Below, in pieces: positions 16,368 through 23,772 of a DNA stretch of 29,594 nt; the first letter of the stretch is position 1; every line of letters begins with the position of its first letter. The stretch is from assembly GCA_045593405.1 (NCBI GenBank), contig JAZNWN010000030.1, positions 1 to 29,594 of the forward strand. Reading direction: 5' to 3'. The stretch is from UMGS1933 sp045593405. GTDB lineage: Bacteria; Bacillota; Clostridia; TANB77; CAG-508. Under the pieces are notes generated by a model, which was given only the letters and a program-made list of their open reading frames with translations, was not told the origin of the DNA and searched no databases. The translations under genes and the position numbers were made by a program.

Positions 16368-17015
16368 ATGAATAAAAAATATGAAGTGTTTATACAATTA
16401 TTAAATTTTAAAAAAGATAAATATTCTGCTGAAAAGGTTTTTAAAGACTTTATTACATTGTTTGCTATCAGTTTAAGCAATAAAGTTATATTTAATAAAA
16501 ATAATCAAGAGATGTATGAAAGAATATATAAAAGTTATGATATTAGCGAACAATACAATTTTTATGCATTATCTGCAGAATTAACAAGATTGTTTTGTAA
16601 CGAAAAGGATCCATATGACATATTAGGAGAAATATATCAAGAAATTTCTAACAAAAACTATCTAAAACTAATTTCTAATAGTCCATTACAAGAAGTGGGA
16701 AAAAAATTACAGGGAGTAATAAATATAAACAAAAAAACTAATAATGGAAAAATGTTAGAAATGAATTGCGGAAGTGGTGCTATGATACTTGCTTATGCTA
16801 GTACATTAAAAATATTTAAATTAGATTATAAAATTGATTTAGAGGTAACAGCTATTGATACAGATATAATAAATGTTTTTATGACATATATCCAGTTGTA
16901 TTTTTACGATATATCTGCAGTTGTAATATTAGCTGATGAGAAAAGTAATAAAGAAATTATGAGATTATATACACCAGCTTACGATAATGACTTAGGAAAT
17001 TTAATGGTAGCATAG
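16368..17015 (+). CDS. N6-DNA-methyltransferase-like protein lacking the catalytic motif
   Basis: The 215-residue protein has a helical N-terminal half (about 1-110: FKDFITLFAISLSN, YDILGEIYQEISNK, SPLQEVGKKLQGV) like the N-terminal part of type I-like N6-adenine methyltransferases. Then comes the SAM-binding motif I MLEMNCGSGAMILAYA (about 124-139) and the strand-acid motif VTAIDTDIINVFMTYIQLYFYDI. It ends at residue 215 without the [ND]PPY motif needed for catalysis. Small proteins of this kind recur in phage and ICE operons. It may bind SAM or DNA, or have another enzyme activity. The C terminus ends cleanly before the next gene's AGGAGGG, so this looks like a stable short form rather than a recent truncation. 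Confidence 0.65.
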   Translation: MNKKYEVFIQLLNFKKDKYSAEKVFKDFITLFAISLSNKVIFNKNNQEMYERIYKSYDISEQYNFYALSAELTRLFCNEKDPYDILGEIYQEISNKNYLKLISNSPLQEVGKKLQGVININKKTNNGKMLEMNCGSGAMILAYASTLKIFKLDYKIDLEVTAIDTDIINVFMTYIQLYFYDISAVVILADEKSNKEIMRLYTPAYDNDLGNLMVA

Positions 17016-17027
17016 GAGGGAATGGAT

Positions 17028-17549
17028 ATGGATTTAATTAAAAGAATTCAAGAACTAGAAAGTTCAATAAATGAAAAATTTGTAAAGAATAACATTATTA
17101 TAAGAATATTAGGGAGTACAGAAAAAAACAAAGGTCAAATAATAATTCTAAAAGATAAAAAAATTAATAGAGGATTTGACATTAATGTAATTTCATATTC
17201 TCAAATAGACATTATCGAGAACGGAAAAATATTAGAAAGAGGTCTTTTTATAGATAATTTAGGAAAATGGCTATTTAATCTATATAATCCAATAGAATAT
17301 TTATATGTATTTTATGGTGGTAACTTAAATAGAAAAATATTAACAAGAGAGCAAGTAAATAAAATATCAAAGGAAACTACACAAAATTTTGAAGAAGAGA
17401 GAAAAAATGGATTATTAGTACATAGAAAAGAGTTGGATGATCAACCAATGGTAGAAAATTATTTAGGACCCATGTTTGATGAAATTGATTATGGAAAAAT
17501 TTATTTAAGATATGAAACTCAAGAGGTATATGACATGTTATCAAGATAA
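17028..17549 (+). CDS. Unknown 173-aa protein
   Basis: The second in-frame ATG (17028) is chosen because AGGAGGG (17014-17020) lies 7 nt before it; the ATG at 17022 is too close. The product starts with a helix (LIKRIQELESSINEKFVK), followed by a beta-rich stretch (IIIRILGST, QIIILKDKKINRGFDINVIS) and a helical end. I do not recognise it. It lies between the methyltransferase-like and primase-like genes, which suggests a DNA-metabolism context. Confidence 0.6.
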   Translation: MDLIKRIQELESSINEKFVKNNIIIRILGSTEKNKGQIIILKDKKINRGFDINVISYSQIDIIENGKILERGLFIDNLGKWLFNLYNPIEYLYVFYGGNLNRKILTREQVNKISKETTQNFEEERKNGLLVHRKELDDQPMVENYLGPMFDEIDYGKIYLRYETQEVYDMLSR

Positions 17550-17571
17550 ACAAAAGAGGAGGAAAGTATAT

Positions 17572-18654
17572 ATGCAAAATTATAATATATATGAGTATAT
17601 AAATATTACAAATGTTATAAATCAATTAAATATAAAGAAAACAAGTGTTAAAGGGAATTATATATATGCTATTTGTCCCTTTTGTCAGCATTCTAATGAT
17701 AAGAATGGATATTTAAAAATTAATACAATTAGTAATGTATATATATGTAAGAAATGTGAATCAAGCGGTAGTTCGATAGAATTATATGCAAATTTAAAAT
17801 ATATTTCTACGAAAGAGGCTTTTAAAAGACTTTTAAAGGAAACACCTGTACTAGATAATATGCCTTATACCTATAACAATCCAGTTAAAGATGAGTATTA
17901 CAGAGATATTATGTATAGAACATTTTTGGAGATGCAGCAATTAAATAATGAACACTATAAAAAGCTAAAAGATATGAATTTTACAGATAATTATATTAAT
18001 GAAAATATGTTTAAAAGCATAGAGACTAATGATTATAAGAAAAAAGAAATTTGTAAGAAAATACAAGAACAGGGGTTACGATTAGATGGCATTCCAGGTT
18101 TTTATCAAGATACAGATTTTAAATGGACCTACAAATCTCATAAAGGAATATTTGTACCAACGACATTAAATAATAGAATACAGGGATTAAGAATCATGTT
18201 GGATGAAGTCTATGGATTAGATACTGAAAATATATGGTTTTCTAGTAATAATGAATATAATGGTACAAAAGCAAGTAATTGGCCTATGGTTTTAAAAAGC
18301 AATGATGTTAATTGGATAGATATGTATAATTCTAAAAGAAAAGAAAGTATTATTATTGCTACAGAAATGATATTAGCACATAAATTATTTAATAATACTA
18401 AAAAAACTGTAATAGGCATACCAAATAATATTGATAAAGACCTGATTTTAAGTATAGTTAAAAGGCTAAATGCTACTGAAGTTTTTTTATATGCCGATAA
18501 ATATACAATATTACATACAAGTTGTTCTATGTATGAAAATACTATACAAATTTTGCAGGAAAACAATATTAAAGTTGATTTTAGAATTGCATTATCTGAA
18601 AAAGATATAGGTAATGAGCTTGATGAATACGATAAAAACATAAAAATTGCATAA
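17572..18654 (+). CDS. DnaG-type zinc-ribbon primase-like protein
   Basis: The ATG at 17572, with AGGAGG in front, is preferred to an in-frame start inside the previous gene. The 360-residue protein has an N-terminal zinc ribbon with C35-P-F-C38 ... C59-K-K-C62 around strands NGYLKIN and NVYICK, as in primase CHC2-type domains, followed by 'SIELYANLKYISTKEAFKRLL', the usual helix after it. A TOPRIM-like part is visible near residues 255-310: SIIIATEMILAHKLF (the catalytic-type Glu) and EVFLYADK (acidic). The canonical EGxxD and DxD signatures are degenerate. It is likely an element primase or primase-derived DNA-binding protein. No helicase gene is visible nearby. Confidence 0.7.
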   Translation: MQNYNIYEYINITNVINQLNIKKTSVKGNYIYAICPFCQHSNDKNGYLKINTISNVYICKKCESSGSSIELYANLKYISTKEAFKRLLKETPVLDNMPYTYNNPVKDEYYRDIMYRTFLEMQQLNNEHYKKLKDMNFTDNYINENMFKSIETNDYKKKEICKKIQEQGLRLDGIPGFYQDTDFKWTYKSHKGIFVPTTLNNRIQGLRIMLDEVYGLDTENIWFSSNNEYNGTKASNWPMVLKSNDVNWIDMYNSKRKESIIIATEMILAHKLFNNTKKTVIGIPNNIDKDLILSIVKRLNATEVFLYADKYTILHTSCSMYENTIQILQENNIKVDFRIALSEKDIGNELDEYDKNIKIA

Positions 18655-18669
18655 AGGAGGTCTTGCTTA

Positions 18670-19068
18670 TTGAAAAGATACCAAGAAATAGAAGTATCAA
18701 ATAAACTAATTAAAAATTTAAAAGAAAAAGGCTTTCAAATAAATAAGTATTATGCAAAAACAACTAAAAGTATATATCTTAAACTTGATTATGGTGTATG
18801 TTGTGGAATAAGAATTAGTGATCATAATGGAAAAAAGAAATATAAGTATAAATTTAATCTTATAAAGCAATATAAAGGACCAAAACAAAAAAATGATAAA
18901 GGATATATTAGATTATACTATGATTACAATAATACTGAAGAACTAATAAATGATGTTCAAAATGAAAAGAAGGCTAAAATTAATAAATATGGCTTATCAA
19001 ATTATAAAGAATATATGAAAATAAATTCACAAGATAATTTATATAAGTCATTCAAAAATGTTGCATAG
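18670..19068 (+). CDS. Unknown 132-aa basic protein
   Basis: The start is TTG with AAAGGAGG upstream, overlapping the end of the primase-like gene's stop region. The product is Lys/Tyr-rich, with a strand-like core (SIYLKLDYGVCCGIRISDHNGKKKYKYKFNLIKQY) and a helical end with ELINDVQNEKKAKINKYG. The core 'YLKLDYGVCCGIRISDH' is shaped like small element proteins that bind nucleic acid, but no family is recognised. Confidence 0.6.
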   Translation: MKRYQEIEVSNKLIKNLKEKGFQINKYYAKTTKSIYLKLDYGVCCGIRISDHNGKKKYKYKFNLIKQYKGPKQKNDKGYIRLYYDYNNTEELINDVQNEKKAKINKYGLSNYKEYMKINSQDNLYKSFKNVA

Positions 19069-19094
19069 AGGTGGAAAATAAAATTTCCATCTCT
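19067..19094. other. Intercistronic hairpin without T tract
   Basis: AGAGGTGGAAA (19067-19077) pairs with TTTCCATCTCT (19084-19094) over 11 bp including one G-T pair. It overlaps the stop codon of the preceding gene and is not followed by a T run, so it is more likely an mRNA-stability or processing element than a terminator. Confidence 0.45.
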
Positions 19095-19119
19095 TAAAAA
19101 TTTAAGGAGGAAAAATAAA

Positions 19120-19902
19120 ATGATTATACGAGAATTAGATAAATCACTGATAGAAAGAGCAAATTCTGTTAGTTTTAATGGTAATAGGGGAGATTTAAGG
19201 GAAAATTCATATAAAAGTTATGTCGAAACGATATTAGGATGGAAAATATCTGATGAAAAAAAGCAAACAATACTTGATAAGCTTTATGATAAAAATATGG
19301 AAATATTACGATATGAAGCACAACATGTTAGTGTTATGGTTGCAGGACCAGCAAGATATAATCCTAAAAAATTTGATAAAAGCGATAAAATATTAGAATT
19401 AGGACACAACCTATGTGTATGGTTAGAAGATTTAGAAAAACAAATAAGCGAATTTACTGAAGATAATAATATTGATGAAACAAAACATCTTATACAAAGC
19501 ATAGATAGAATATATGAATTAAAATTAAACCCAACAGATGATATCATGAAATTAGCATTTGTTAATAATGAAGCTTTTATAAAAGTTTACGAGAAGTATA
19601 ATGAAGTATTTAAGTGGAGAAAAAACAGCAATATTTATAAATTATATCAAAAGTCTCTAAATGGAGAAGTAGCTGAAATTAAAAAAGAAATATTCTTTGA
19701 AGATGAGAATTTAACTGCATATACAGAAGGAGACAGAGCTTATATAAAATTTATAATGAGACCACAAAGACAGTTAATTGTAGCTTTAAAAAGCAGAAAA
19801 TGGTGGTGGAATAGCACTAAAAAGGCTTGGAGTACTTACTTGAATAAATTAGATAAAGAGTGGGTTTCTACTATAAGTGAAAGATATTCAAAATATATTT
19901 AA
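19120..19902 (+). CDS. Unknown 260-aa protein with a Trp-rich C-terminal module
   Basis: The start has AAGGAGG 9 nt upstream. The N-terminal ~110 residues are helical (RANSVSFNGNRGDLRENSYKSYV, YEAQHVSVMVAGPARYNPKKFDKS), resembling large-polyvalent-protein style domains of conjugative elements, but I cannot name one. The last ~60 residues (YIKFIMRPQRQLIVALKSRKWWWNSTKKAWST) match in shape the 'F-x-x-R-x-x-[KR]-x-W-N-x-x-x-K-x-W' pattern of HARP or DUF5710-like small beta modules that occur with DNA-processing enzymes. It may bind DNA. Function unknown. Confidence 0.65.
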   Translation: MIIRELDKSLIERANSVSFNGNRGDLRENSYKSYVETILGWKISDEKKQTILDKLYDKNMEILRYEAQHVSVMVAGPARYNPKKFDKSDKILELGHNLCVWLEDLEKQISEFTEDNNIDETKHLIQSIDRIYELKLNPTDDIMKLAFVNNEAFIKVYEKYNEVFKWRKNSNIYKLYQKSLNGEVAEIKKEIFFEDENLTAYTEGDRAYIKFIMRPQRQLIVALKSRKWWWNSTKKAWSTYLNKLDKEWVSTISERYSKYI

Positions 19903-19923
19903 TAGAATTTGGAGGAAATAAAA

Positions 19924-20286
19924 ATGGAATATAAAAAATTTAATTATAAGAAATATAAAAATTGTTATTTTGAAGTTGGGAATCATGCATATAATTCCCA
20001 ATCTATGTATATACAAATAAAAAACAATGATGAAGGAGATATACTAACCGCAACAGTTAATATGCCAGACTACTTTTATACGCCTGATACAGCTACTATA
20101 AAAAATTATTCAGAAAATAAAGGGGTTACAAAATTTCTTGAAAAATTAGGTATTATAGAAGAAATTTATACAAGAAGAAAATGTAATCCATTTGCTTCTG
20201 ATAATGAAACAATAGATTTTTGTCAAATTAATGTTGATAAATTAAAGGAATACAGCAAAGAATTTCACTATGAATGGAAAATTTAA
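19924..20286 (+). CDS. DUF4313-like small protein, copy 2
   Basis: The ATG at 19924 with GGAGG 8 nt before it is preferred to a TTG at 19909. The 120-residue protein is a divergent paralogue of that at 10406: same order of KYKNCYFEVG, ATVNMPDYF, KNYSENKGVTKFLEKLGIIEE and INVDKLKEYS. It differs by an insert around RKCNPFASDNETIDF. Two copies in one element, one at the head and one near the end of the operon, suggest an old duplication with distinct partners. Function unknown; the DUF name is tentative. Confidence 0.7.
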   Translation: MEYKKFNYKKYKNCYFEVGNHAYNSQSMYIQIKNNDEGDILTATVNMPDYFYTPDTATIKNYSENKGVTKFLEKLGIIEEIYTRRKCNPFASDNETIDFCQINVDKLKEYSKEFHYEWKI

Positions 20287-20307
20287 TAATAGAAAGTAGG
20301 TAATAAA

Positions 20308-20730
20308 ATGGATGGTATAAATAGATTAGCTAAACTATTAGAAGGACAAAAAGATAAATATTTAAATATAATAGTAAATTATTTAATGCTTCAAACAGAA
20401 ATGAATGAAGCATTTTTAAATGAAGAAAAGAATCTAAAAGATATGGCTACATATATAAGAGATTTAGCAAAAAAACAAGCAACAAACAATGTTGCTGTAA
20501 TTGAAGATTCAGTCGTATTTCAATGGGCAAAAAATTATTTTCTTAAAACGAATGAAGAATTAGGCATAAAAAAAGTAAAACTAGAAAAATCTAAACAAAG
20601 TGATACAAAGAAAATTGAAGTTAAGGATGATGAGTTTGGTTCAATTTTTGATTTTGATAATAGTGATAGTACTTTAGATAACAATGATAAAAAAGAAGAA
20701 ATAGAACAAATTTCATTATTTGCAGCGTAA
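20308..20730 (+). CDS. PcfK-like protein
   Basis: The 140-residue protein has an N-terminal helical part and the block MATYIRDLAKKQATNNVAVIEDSVVFQWAKNYFLK (about 47-83), which is how I recognise the PcfK family of pCF10-type conjugative plasmids and ICEs ('A....ak......vi.d..V..Wa..Y'). The second half is acidic and low-complexity and ends EEIEQISLFA, a tail resembling clamp-binding motifs (QxSLF). It is followed 12 nt later by PcfJ, its usual neighbour. The biochemical role is unknown; DNA maintenance or transfer is inferred from context. Confidence 0.75.
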   Translation: MDGINRLAKLLEGQKDKYLNIIVNYLMLQTEMNEAFLNEEKNLKDMATYIRDLAKKQATNNVAVIEDSVVFQWAKNYFLKTNEELGIKKVKLEKSKQSDTKKIEVKDDEFGSIFDFDNSDSTLDNNDKKEEIEQISLFAA

Positions 20731-20742
20731 GGTGGGTGGCAT

Positions 20743-22179
20743 ATGTATATAAGAAAAGAGATTGCAAATTTTGTTAAAAAAATGCCTAAAGAATTAAAAT
20801 TACCTAAACATTGGAAAAAATTCGTAAATGACCATTCTGTTGACTATAATCTAATTTTAAAACATGGAAATACATATGAATGTACAAATTGTCATAAATA
20901 TTTTCCGTGCAAAAAGGAGATTGGACATATTGAGAAATGTCCATTTTGTAATAATAAATACCTAGTAAGGAATCATAATTTGAAAAATTATATCAAGCTA
21001 TTTGATTTAGCATCAATTGATAATTTTGATAATAAATTAATTATTAGATATTTTGAAGTAAGAACTGTATATAATTATAAGACTAAAAGTTTTGACAAAA
21101 GTGTTTCTGAATATGCTAGAATTGTACCAGAACTTGATATTGAACTTGTTAATGATAGATTTACAAAGTATCTAGCATCAGAATCTATAAGACATACAAA
21201 AAGAATAAAAAAATGGAGAGTGTTCACAGGAATGTATGGATTAAATCAATATTATGATGCGGTGTACTTAGAAAACATTAATGAAAAATTAAAGGGTACA
21301 AAGTTTGAATATTCACAGCTAAAAGAAGCTATAGATTATATAAATAAAGATAAAATTAATCTTAAAGAATTACTTGAAAAAGCTAAATATTCAAGTTTTG
21401 AGTTATTAATAAAGGCTAAATTATATAATTTAGCCTTAAATTGTCCTGAAAAGTTTAATGAAAAAGGTAACTTTGAGAAAAGATTTGGAGTTAGTAAAGA
21501 CTTTTATAATTTTATGAAAAAACATAATATAACTTATCAGCAGTTAAGAGTACTTAGTATAGTAAAAAGAAAAAATATTGATAAAATAAATAGAATATTA
21601 AGAATTGGTGGAGATCATATTGAAAGAATTCAAAAAGCTAGTAAATATGTTGATTTATTAAAACTTGAAGAATATTCAAAGCACCAAAAAAATTTTACCA
21701 TACACAGCTATTTAGATTATATAAGAAATATTGAAAAGCTAGAAATACCACTTGATAATAAAAAAATATTATTTCCTGAAAATTTTTGGAAAGCACATGA
21801 TGAAAGTGTAAATAAAGTAAAAGTTGTTGGAAATAAAGGATTAAATAAACGAATAAAGAAAAGATATGAAGAATTGTCAAAAAATACATATAGCGATAAA
21901 TCATATCTAATAAGACCAGCAAAAACTTTAAGTGATATAAAGAATGAATCAAAGCAACAAAATAATTGTGTTTACAAAAATTATAGTGAAAAATATGCAT
22001 TTGGAGACACTGATATATACTTTTTAAGGTCTTTAGATGCACCACAAAAATCTTTAGTAACAATAGAAGTTAGTAATAATAAAGTAATTCAAAGTAGAAC
22101 AAAAAACAATTCAAGAACAAATAAAGAGCAGGATTCTTTTATTAAAAAATGGGAAAATAATATATTAAAAGCTGCTTAA
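20743..22179 (+). CDS. PcfJ-like protein
   Basis: The 478-residue protein carries the PcfJ domain in its last ~100 residues: LSDIKNESKQQNNCVYKNYSEKYAFGDTDIYFLRSLDAPQKSLVTIEVSNNKVIQSRTKNNSRTN (about 391-455), with the family pattern 'l..E...q..Cv..Y...y..g.t.i.flR......p..TiE......i.Q..g..N'. A Cys-rich N-terminal zinc ribbon (CTNCHKYFPCKKEIGHIEKCPFC) precedes a long helical middle. PcfJ and PcfK occur as a pair in conjugative plasmids, ICEs and related phages; the molecular role is unknown. A strong terminator follows, so this closes the main operon. Confidence 0.8.
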   Translation: MYIRKEIANFVKKMPKELKLPKHWKKFVNDHSVDYNLILKHGNTYECTNCHKYFPCKKEIGHIEKCPFCNNKYLVRNHNLKNYIKLFDLASIDNFDNKLIIRYFEVRTVYNYKTKSFDKSVSEYARIVPELDIELVNDRFTKYLASESIRHTKRIKKWRVFTGMYGLNQYYDAVYLENINEKLKGTKFEYSQLKEAIDYINKDKINLKELLEKAKYSSFELLIKAKLYNLALNCPEKFNEKGNFEKRFGVSKDFYNFMKKHNITYQQLRVLSIVKRKNIDKINRILRIGGDHIERIQKASKYVDLLKLEEYSKHQKNFTIHSYLDYIRNIEKLEIPLDNKKILFPENFWKAHDESVNKVKVVGNKGLNKRIKKRYEELSKNTYSDKSYLIRPAKTLSDIKNESKQQNNCVYKNYSEKYAFGDTDIYFLRSLDAPQKSLVTIEVSNNKVIQSRTKNNSRTNKEQDSFIKKWENNILKAA

Positions 22180-22184
22180 AGATG

Positions 22185-22213
22185 AAATAGGAGGATAAAA
22201 CCTCCTATTTTTT
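22185..22213 (+). terminator. Strong terminator of the main element operon
   Basis: AAATAGGAGG (22185-22194), loop ATAAAA, CCTCCTATTT (22201-22210), then T. A perfect 10-bp stem directly after the PcfJ stop codon. Confidence 0.85.
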
Positions 22214-22218
22214 CAAAA

Positions 22219-22270
22219 ATAGCAAACATAAAAAAGTGCATCAAACGGTGTATTTTTCTATGTTTGCTAT
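22219..22270. other. Long near-perfect 52-nt hairpin
   Basis: ATAGCAAACATA (22219-22230) is perfectly complementary to TATGTTTGCTAT (22259-22270). Inside, AAAAA pairs with TTTTT and TGCATC pairs with GGTGTA around an AAAC loop, giving about 23 bp with two single-base bulges. It sits 5 nt after a working terminator and before the next promoter, so it is probably a second, bidirectional insulator, although a mini inverted repeat or small RNA is possible. Confidence 0.55.
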
Positions 22271-22290
22271 GATTTTTTAAAATATTTTTT

Positions 22291-22318
22291 TTGAACTTGC
22301 TTTTTCTATAAATATGAT
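22291..22318 (+). promoter_or_regulatory. Candidate sigma-A promoter of the 99-aa gene
   Basis: TTGAAC (22291-22296), 16-nt spacer and TATGAT (22313-22318), about 45 nt before the ATG at 22363. The gap before it is closed by two hairpins, so the 99-aa gene needs its own promoter. Confidence 0.5.
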
Positions 22319-22362
22319 ATTACAATAATAATATACATAAAAACAAAAGGAGGTAGATTATT

Positions 22363-22662
22363 ATGGAAAATGTTAATTATGCAAATATGGCTAATGATTT
22401 ATTAGGTAATGAAATGTATTGTGAATTTCTTAAAGAAATTGCAAAAGAAAACAAAGGAGAAAATATTGTTGATTTTGGCAAAGAAGTAATAAATAAATGT
22501 TGCTTTCTTATTGTAGCTCTTGGAATGTCAAGAAAAATAAATTTAGATAATATAAAATTATGTATAGGAGGCAAAGCTGTAGAAGTTTCATGCAAAGAAT
22601 TTGCTAAAAAATATGAAAAATATGTTAAAGAAATTGAAAATACAATAGATAATACAATTTAA
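22363..22662 (+). CDS. Unknown 99-aa protein
   Basis: AAAGGAGG precedes the ATG. The 99-residue protein is helical with hydrophobic-Cys patches (EVINKCCFLIVALGMSR; LCIGGKAVEVSCKEFAKKYEKYVKEI). It is a monocistronic gene between a promoter-like site and a terminator. No family is recognised; expression on its own unit suggests a regulatory or maintenance role. Confidence 0.6.
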   Translation: MENVNYANMANDLLGNEMYCEFLKEIAKENKGENIVDFGKEVINKCCFLIVALGMSRKINLDNIKLCIGGKAVEVSCKEFAKKYEKYVKEIENTIDNTI

Positions 22663-22706
22663 AGTATTAGAATTATATAATTAAACATTTTATAAACACA
22701 TCTAAA

Positions 22707-22749
22707 ATATATATAAATGTAAGAAAATTACATTTATGTATATTTTTTT
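22707..22749 (+). terminator. Terminator of the 99-aa gene
   Basis: A 16-nt arm (22707-22722) pairs with 22728-22743 with one mismatch, around a GAAA-type loop, followed by seven T (TATTTTTTT). AT-rich but long. Confidence 0.7.
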
Positions 22750-22789
22750 GCCTTTTCGCATATTATAACAAATTTCGACATAAGGTTTG

Positions 22790-23118
22790 TGGTAGAATGC
22801 TTGTGAAATCTTACGCTAATTTAATTTAGCGACATCGAAGGAAAAGTTAATAGGATACTCCGTATAGTCCACTATGGAGAATAAACTTACGAAGAAAGTT
22901 TATAAGTGAAAATTTAAGAGTTTGGCTAGTTTCACCAGCTTATAAATTTTTTCTCTTACTACTGTAGGTGTTACTTACCATAGTAGGAGTTCGTGAGTTG
23001 ATTTGGTGGAGAGATTTTAAGAAATATTTAATTGAATATAACTCTTTTAACTACATAAATTATGAAGTCATGCCTATTTGCGCGAAAATGCGAAATAGTT
23101 ATGACTTCTTTTTTTTAT
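22790..23118 (+). ncRNA. Structured leader RNA or ncRNA ending in an attenuator-like terminator, upstream of the sigma-like gene
   Basis: About 330 nt without a credible ORF but with dense pairing: CGCTAA/TTAGCG near 22813-22830; CTCC..ATAG/CTAT..GGAG around 22858-22880; ATAAACTT/AAGTTTAT around 22882-22904; ATAAGTGAAA with TTTCAC..TTAT around 22903-22946; CTACTGTAGGT with ACCATAGTAG around 22959-22986 (one bulge). It ends with a very strong terminator: GAAGTCAT (23064-23071) with ATGACTTC (23101-23108), an inner stem CTATTT/AAATAG plus CGC/GCG, and eight T (23109-23116). The sigma-like gene starts 96 nt later with no other clear promoter, so this looks like a leader whose terminator controls that gene. 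No known riboswitch consensus is recognised. Stem coordinates are approximate except for the terminator. Confidence 0.55.
23064..23116 (+). terminator. Attenuator-like terminator upstream of the sigma-like gene
   Basis: An 8-bp outer stem (GAAGTCAT/ATGACTTC), a 2-by-2 internal loop, a 9-bp inner stem with one bulged G, and eight T. It is the strongest terminator in the element and lies between the structured leader and the sigma-like ORF. Confidence 0.85.
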
Positions 23119-23169
23119 ATTATAAATTAGACAAGCTATTAAAAGCTTATTTCATTAGAGGTCCACCGG

Positions 23170-23205
23170 CCATTCGATTTCAAAAATTTGAAATTGAATG
23201 GAGGA
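23170..23205 (+). promoter_or_regulatory. Hairpin abutting the ribosome binding site of the sigma-like gene
   Basis: CCATTCGATTTCAA (23170-23183) pairs with TTGAAATTGAATGG (23188-23201), 14 bp with one G-T pair and a 4-nt loop. The last G of the stem is already part of GGAGG (23200-23204), so the fold can hinder ribosome access to the ATG at 23212. Confidence 0.55.
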
Positions 23206-23211
23206 ATAATA

Positions 23212-23688
23212 ATGGAATACGAAGTTGATAGTTATACTTTAGAACATATTAATATTAACGGACAAAATAAATACTACCTTTCTTTCAAAGATAGTGTAGA
23301 TCAAGATTGTAAAATTGAAATAGAAAAAGAAATTTTTGATGCTTATATGACTTCTAGGAAAGCATATACAAAAATAAAAAACGAGACAAGTAGACATTTA
23401 GAACATTTACCACTTTCAGAAATAGAAATATATAGAAGGTCTTTTTATCCAAGTAAAAGTACAGAAGAAACAGTAATAAAAAACATAGAAAATGAGAGAG
23501 TTAATGAAGCAATGAAACAGCTAACTGAAGTTCAAAACAGGAGAATCGAATTACATATTATTAATAAGATTACAATTAGAGAAGTTGCAAGATTAGAAAA
23601 CGTTAAAAAGAGACAGATTGAAAAAAGTCTTCATCTTGGATTAAAAAAATTACGAAAAATTTTAAAAGACAGGGGAGGACAAAACTAG
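23212..23688 (+). CDS. Sigma-70 region-4-type RNA polymerase sigma factor of an ICE/phage
   Basis: The ATG at 23212 has GGAGGA at good spacing and is preferred to an upstream in-frame ATG at 23188. The 158-residue protein has a beta-rich N-terminal part (YTLEHININGQNKYYLSFKD), a region like 'HLEHLPLSEIEIYRRSFY', and a C-terminal sigma region 4 HTH: NEAMKQLTEVQNRRIELHIINKITIREVARLENVKKRQIEKSLHLGLKKLRKIL, where 'LTEVQRRR', the 'R-E-V-A' turn and 'V..S...GLKKLRK' are the usual signatures. It matches the small sigma-like factors found in clostridial ICEs and prophages that activate late or transfer genes. There is a structured leader in front, and a duplicated end plus terminator behind. Its targets are unknown. 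Confidence 0.8.
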   Translation: MEYEVDSYTLEHININGQNKYYLSFKDSVDQDCKIEIEKEIFDAYMTSRKAYTKIKNETSRHLEHLPLSEIEIYRRSFYPSKSTEETVIKNIENERVNEAMKQLTEVQNRRIELHIINKITIREVARLENVKKRQIEKSLHLGLKKLRKILKDRGGQN

Positions 23689-23722
23689 CTTTTATGAGCA
23701 AATAAGTGAGAGGGTAGAAAAC
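23672..23722 (+). repeat. 51-bp direct repeat, copy 1 (includes the 3' end of the sigma-like gene)
   Basis: Starts in the last codons of the sigma-like gene (GGGGAGGACAAAA) and runs through TTTTATGAGCAAATAAGTGA into the left arm and loop of the terminator. It is repeated 101 bp downstream with 47 of 51 bases identical and no gaps. Confidence 0.85.
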
Positions 23723-23737
23723 TCTTTCACTTATTTT
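23700..23737 (+). terminator. Terminator of the sigma-like gene
   Basis: AAATAAGTGAGAGGGT (23700-23715), loop AGAAA, ACTCTTTCACTTATTT (23721-23736): 16 pairs including two G-T, then TAATTTTT. Confidence 0.8.
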
Positions 23738-23772
23738 AATTTTTATGGATTTTTTAAATTTTTTTCAAAGAT

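Noticed and set aside
22968..23228. 86-aa ORF overlapping the structured leader
   Set aside because: It has no ribosome binding site, runs through the strong terminator, gives a low-complexity peptide and overlaps the sigma-like gene's start in another frame.
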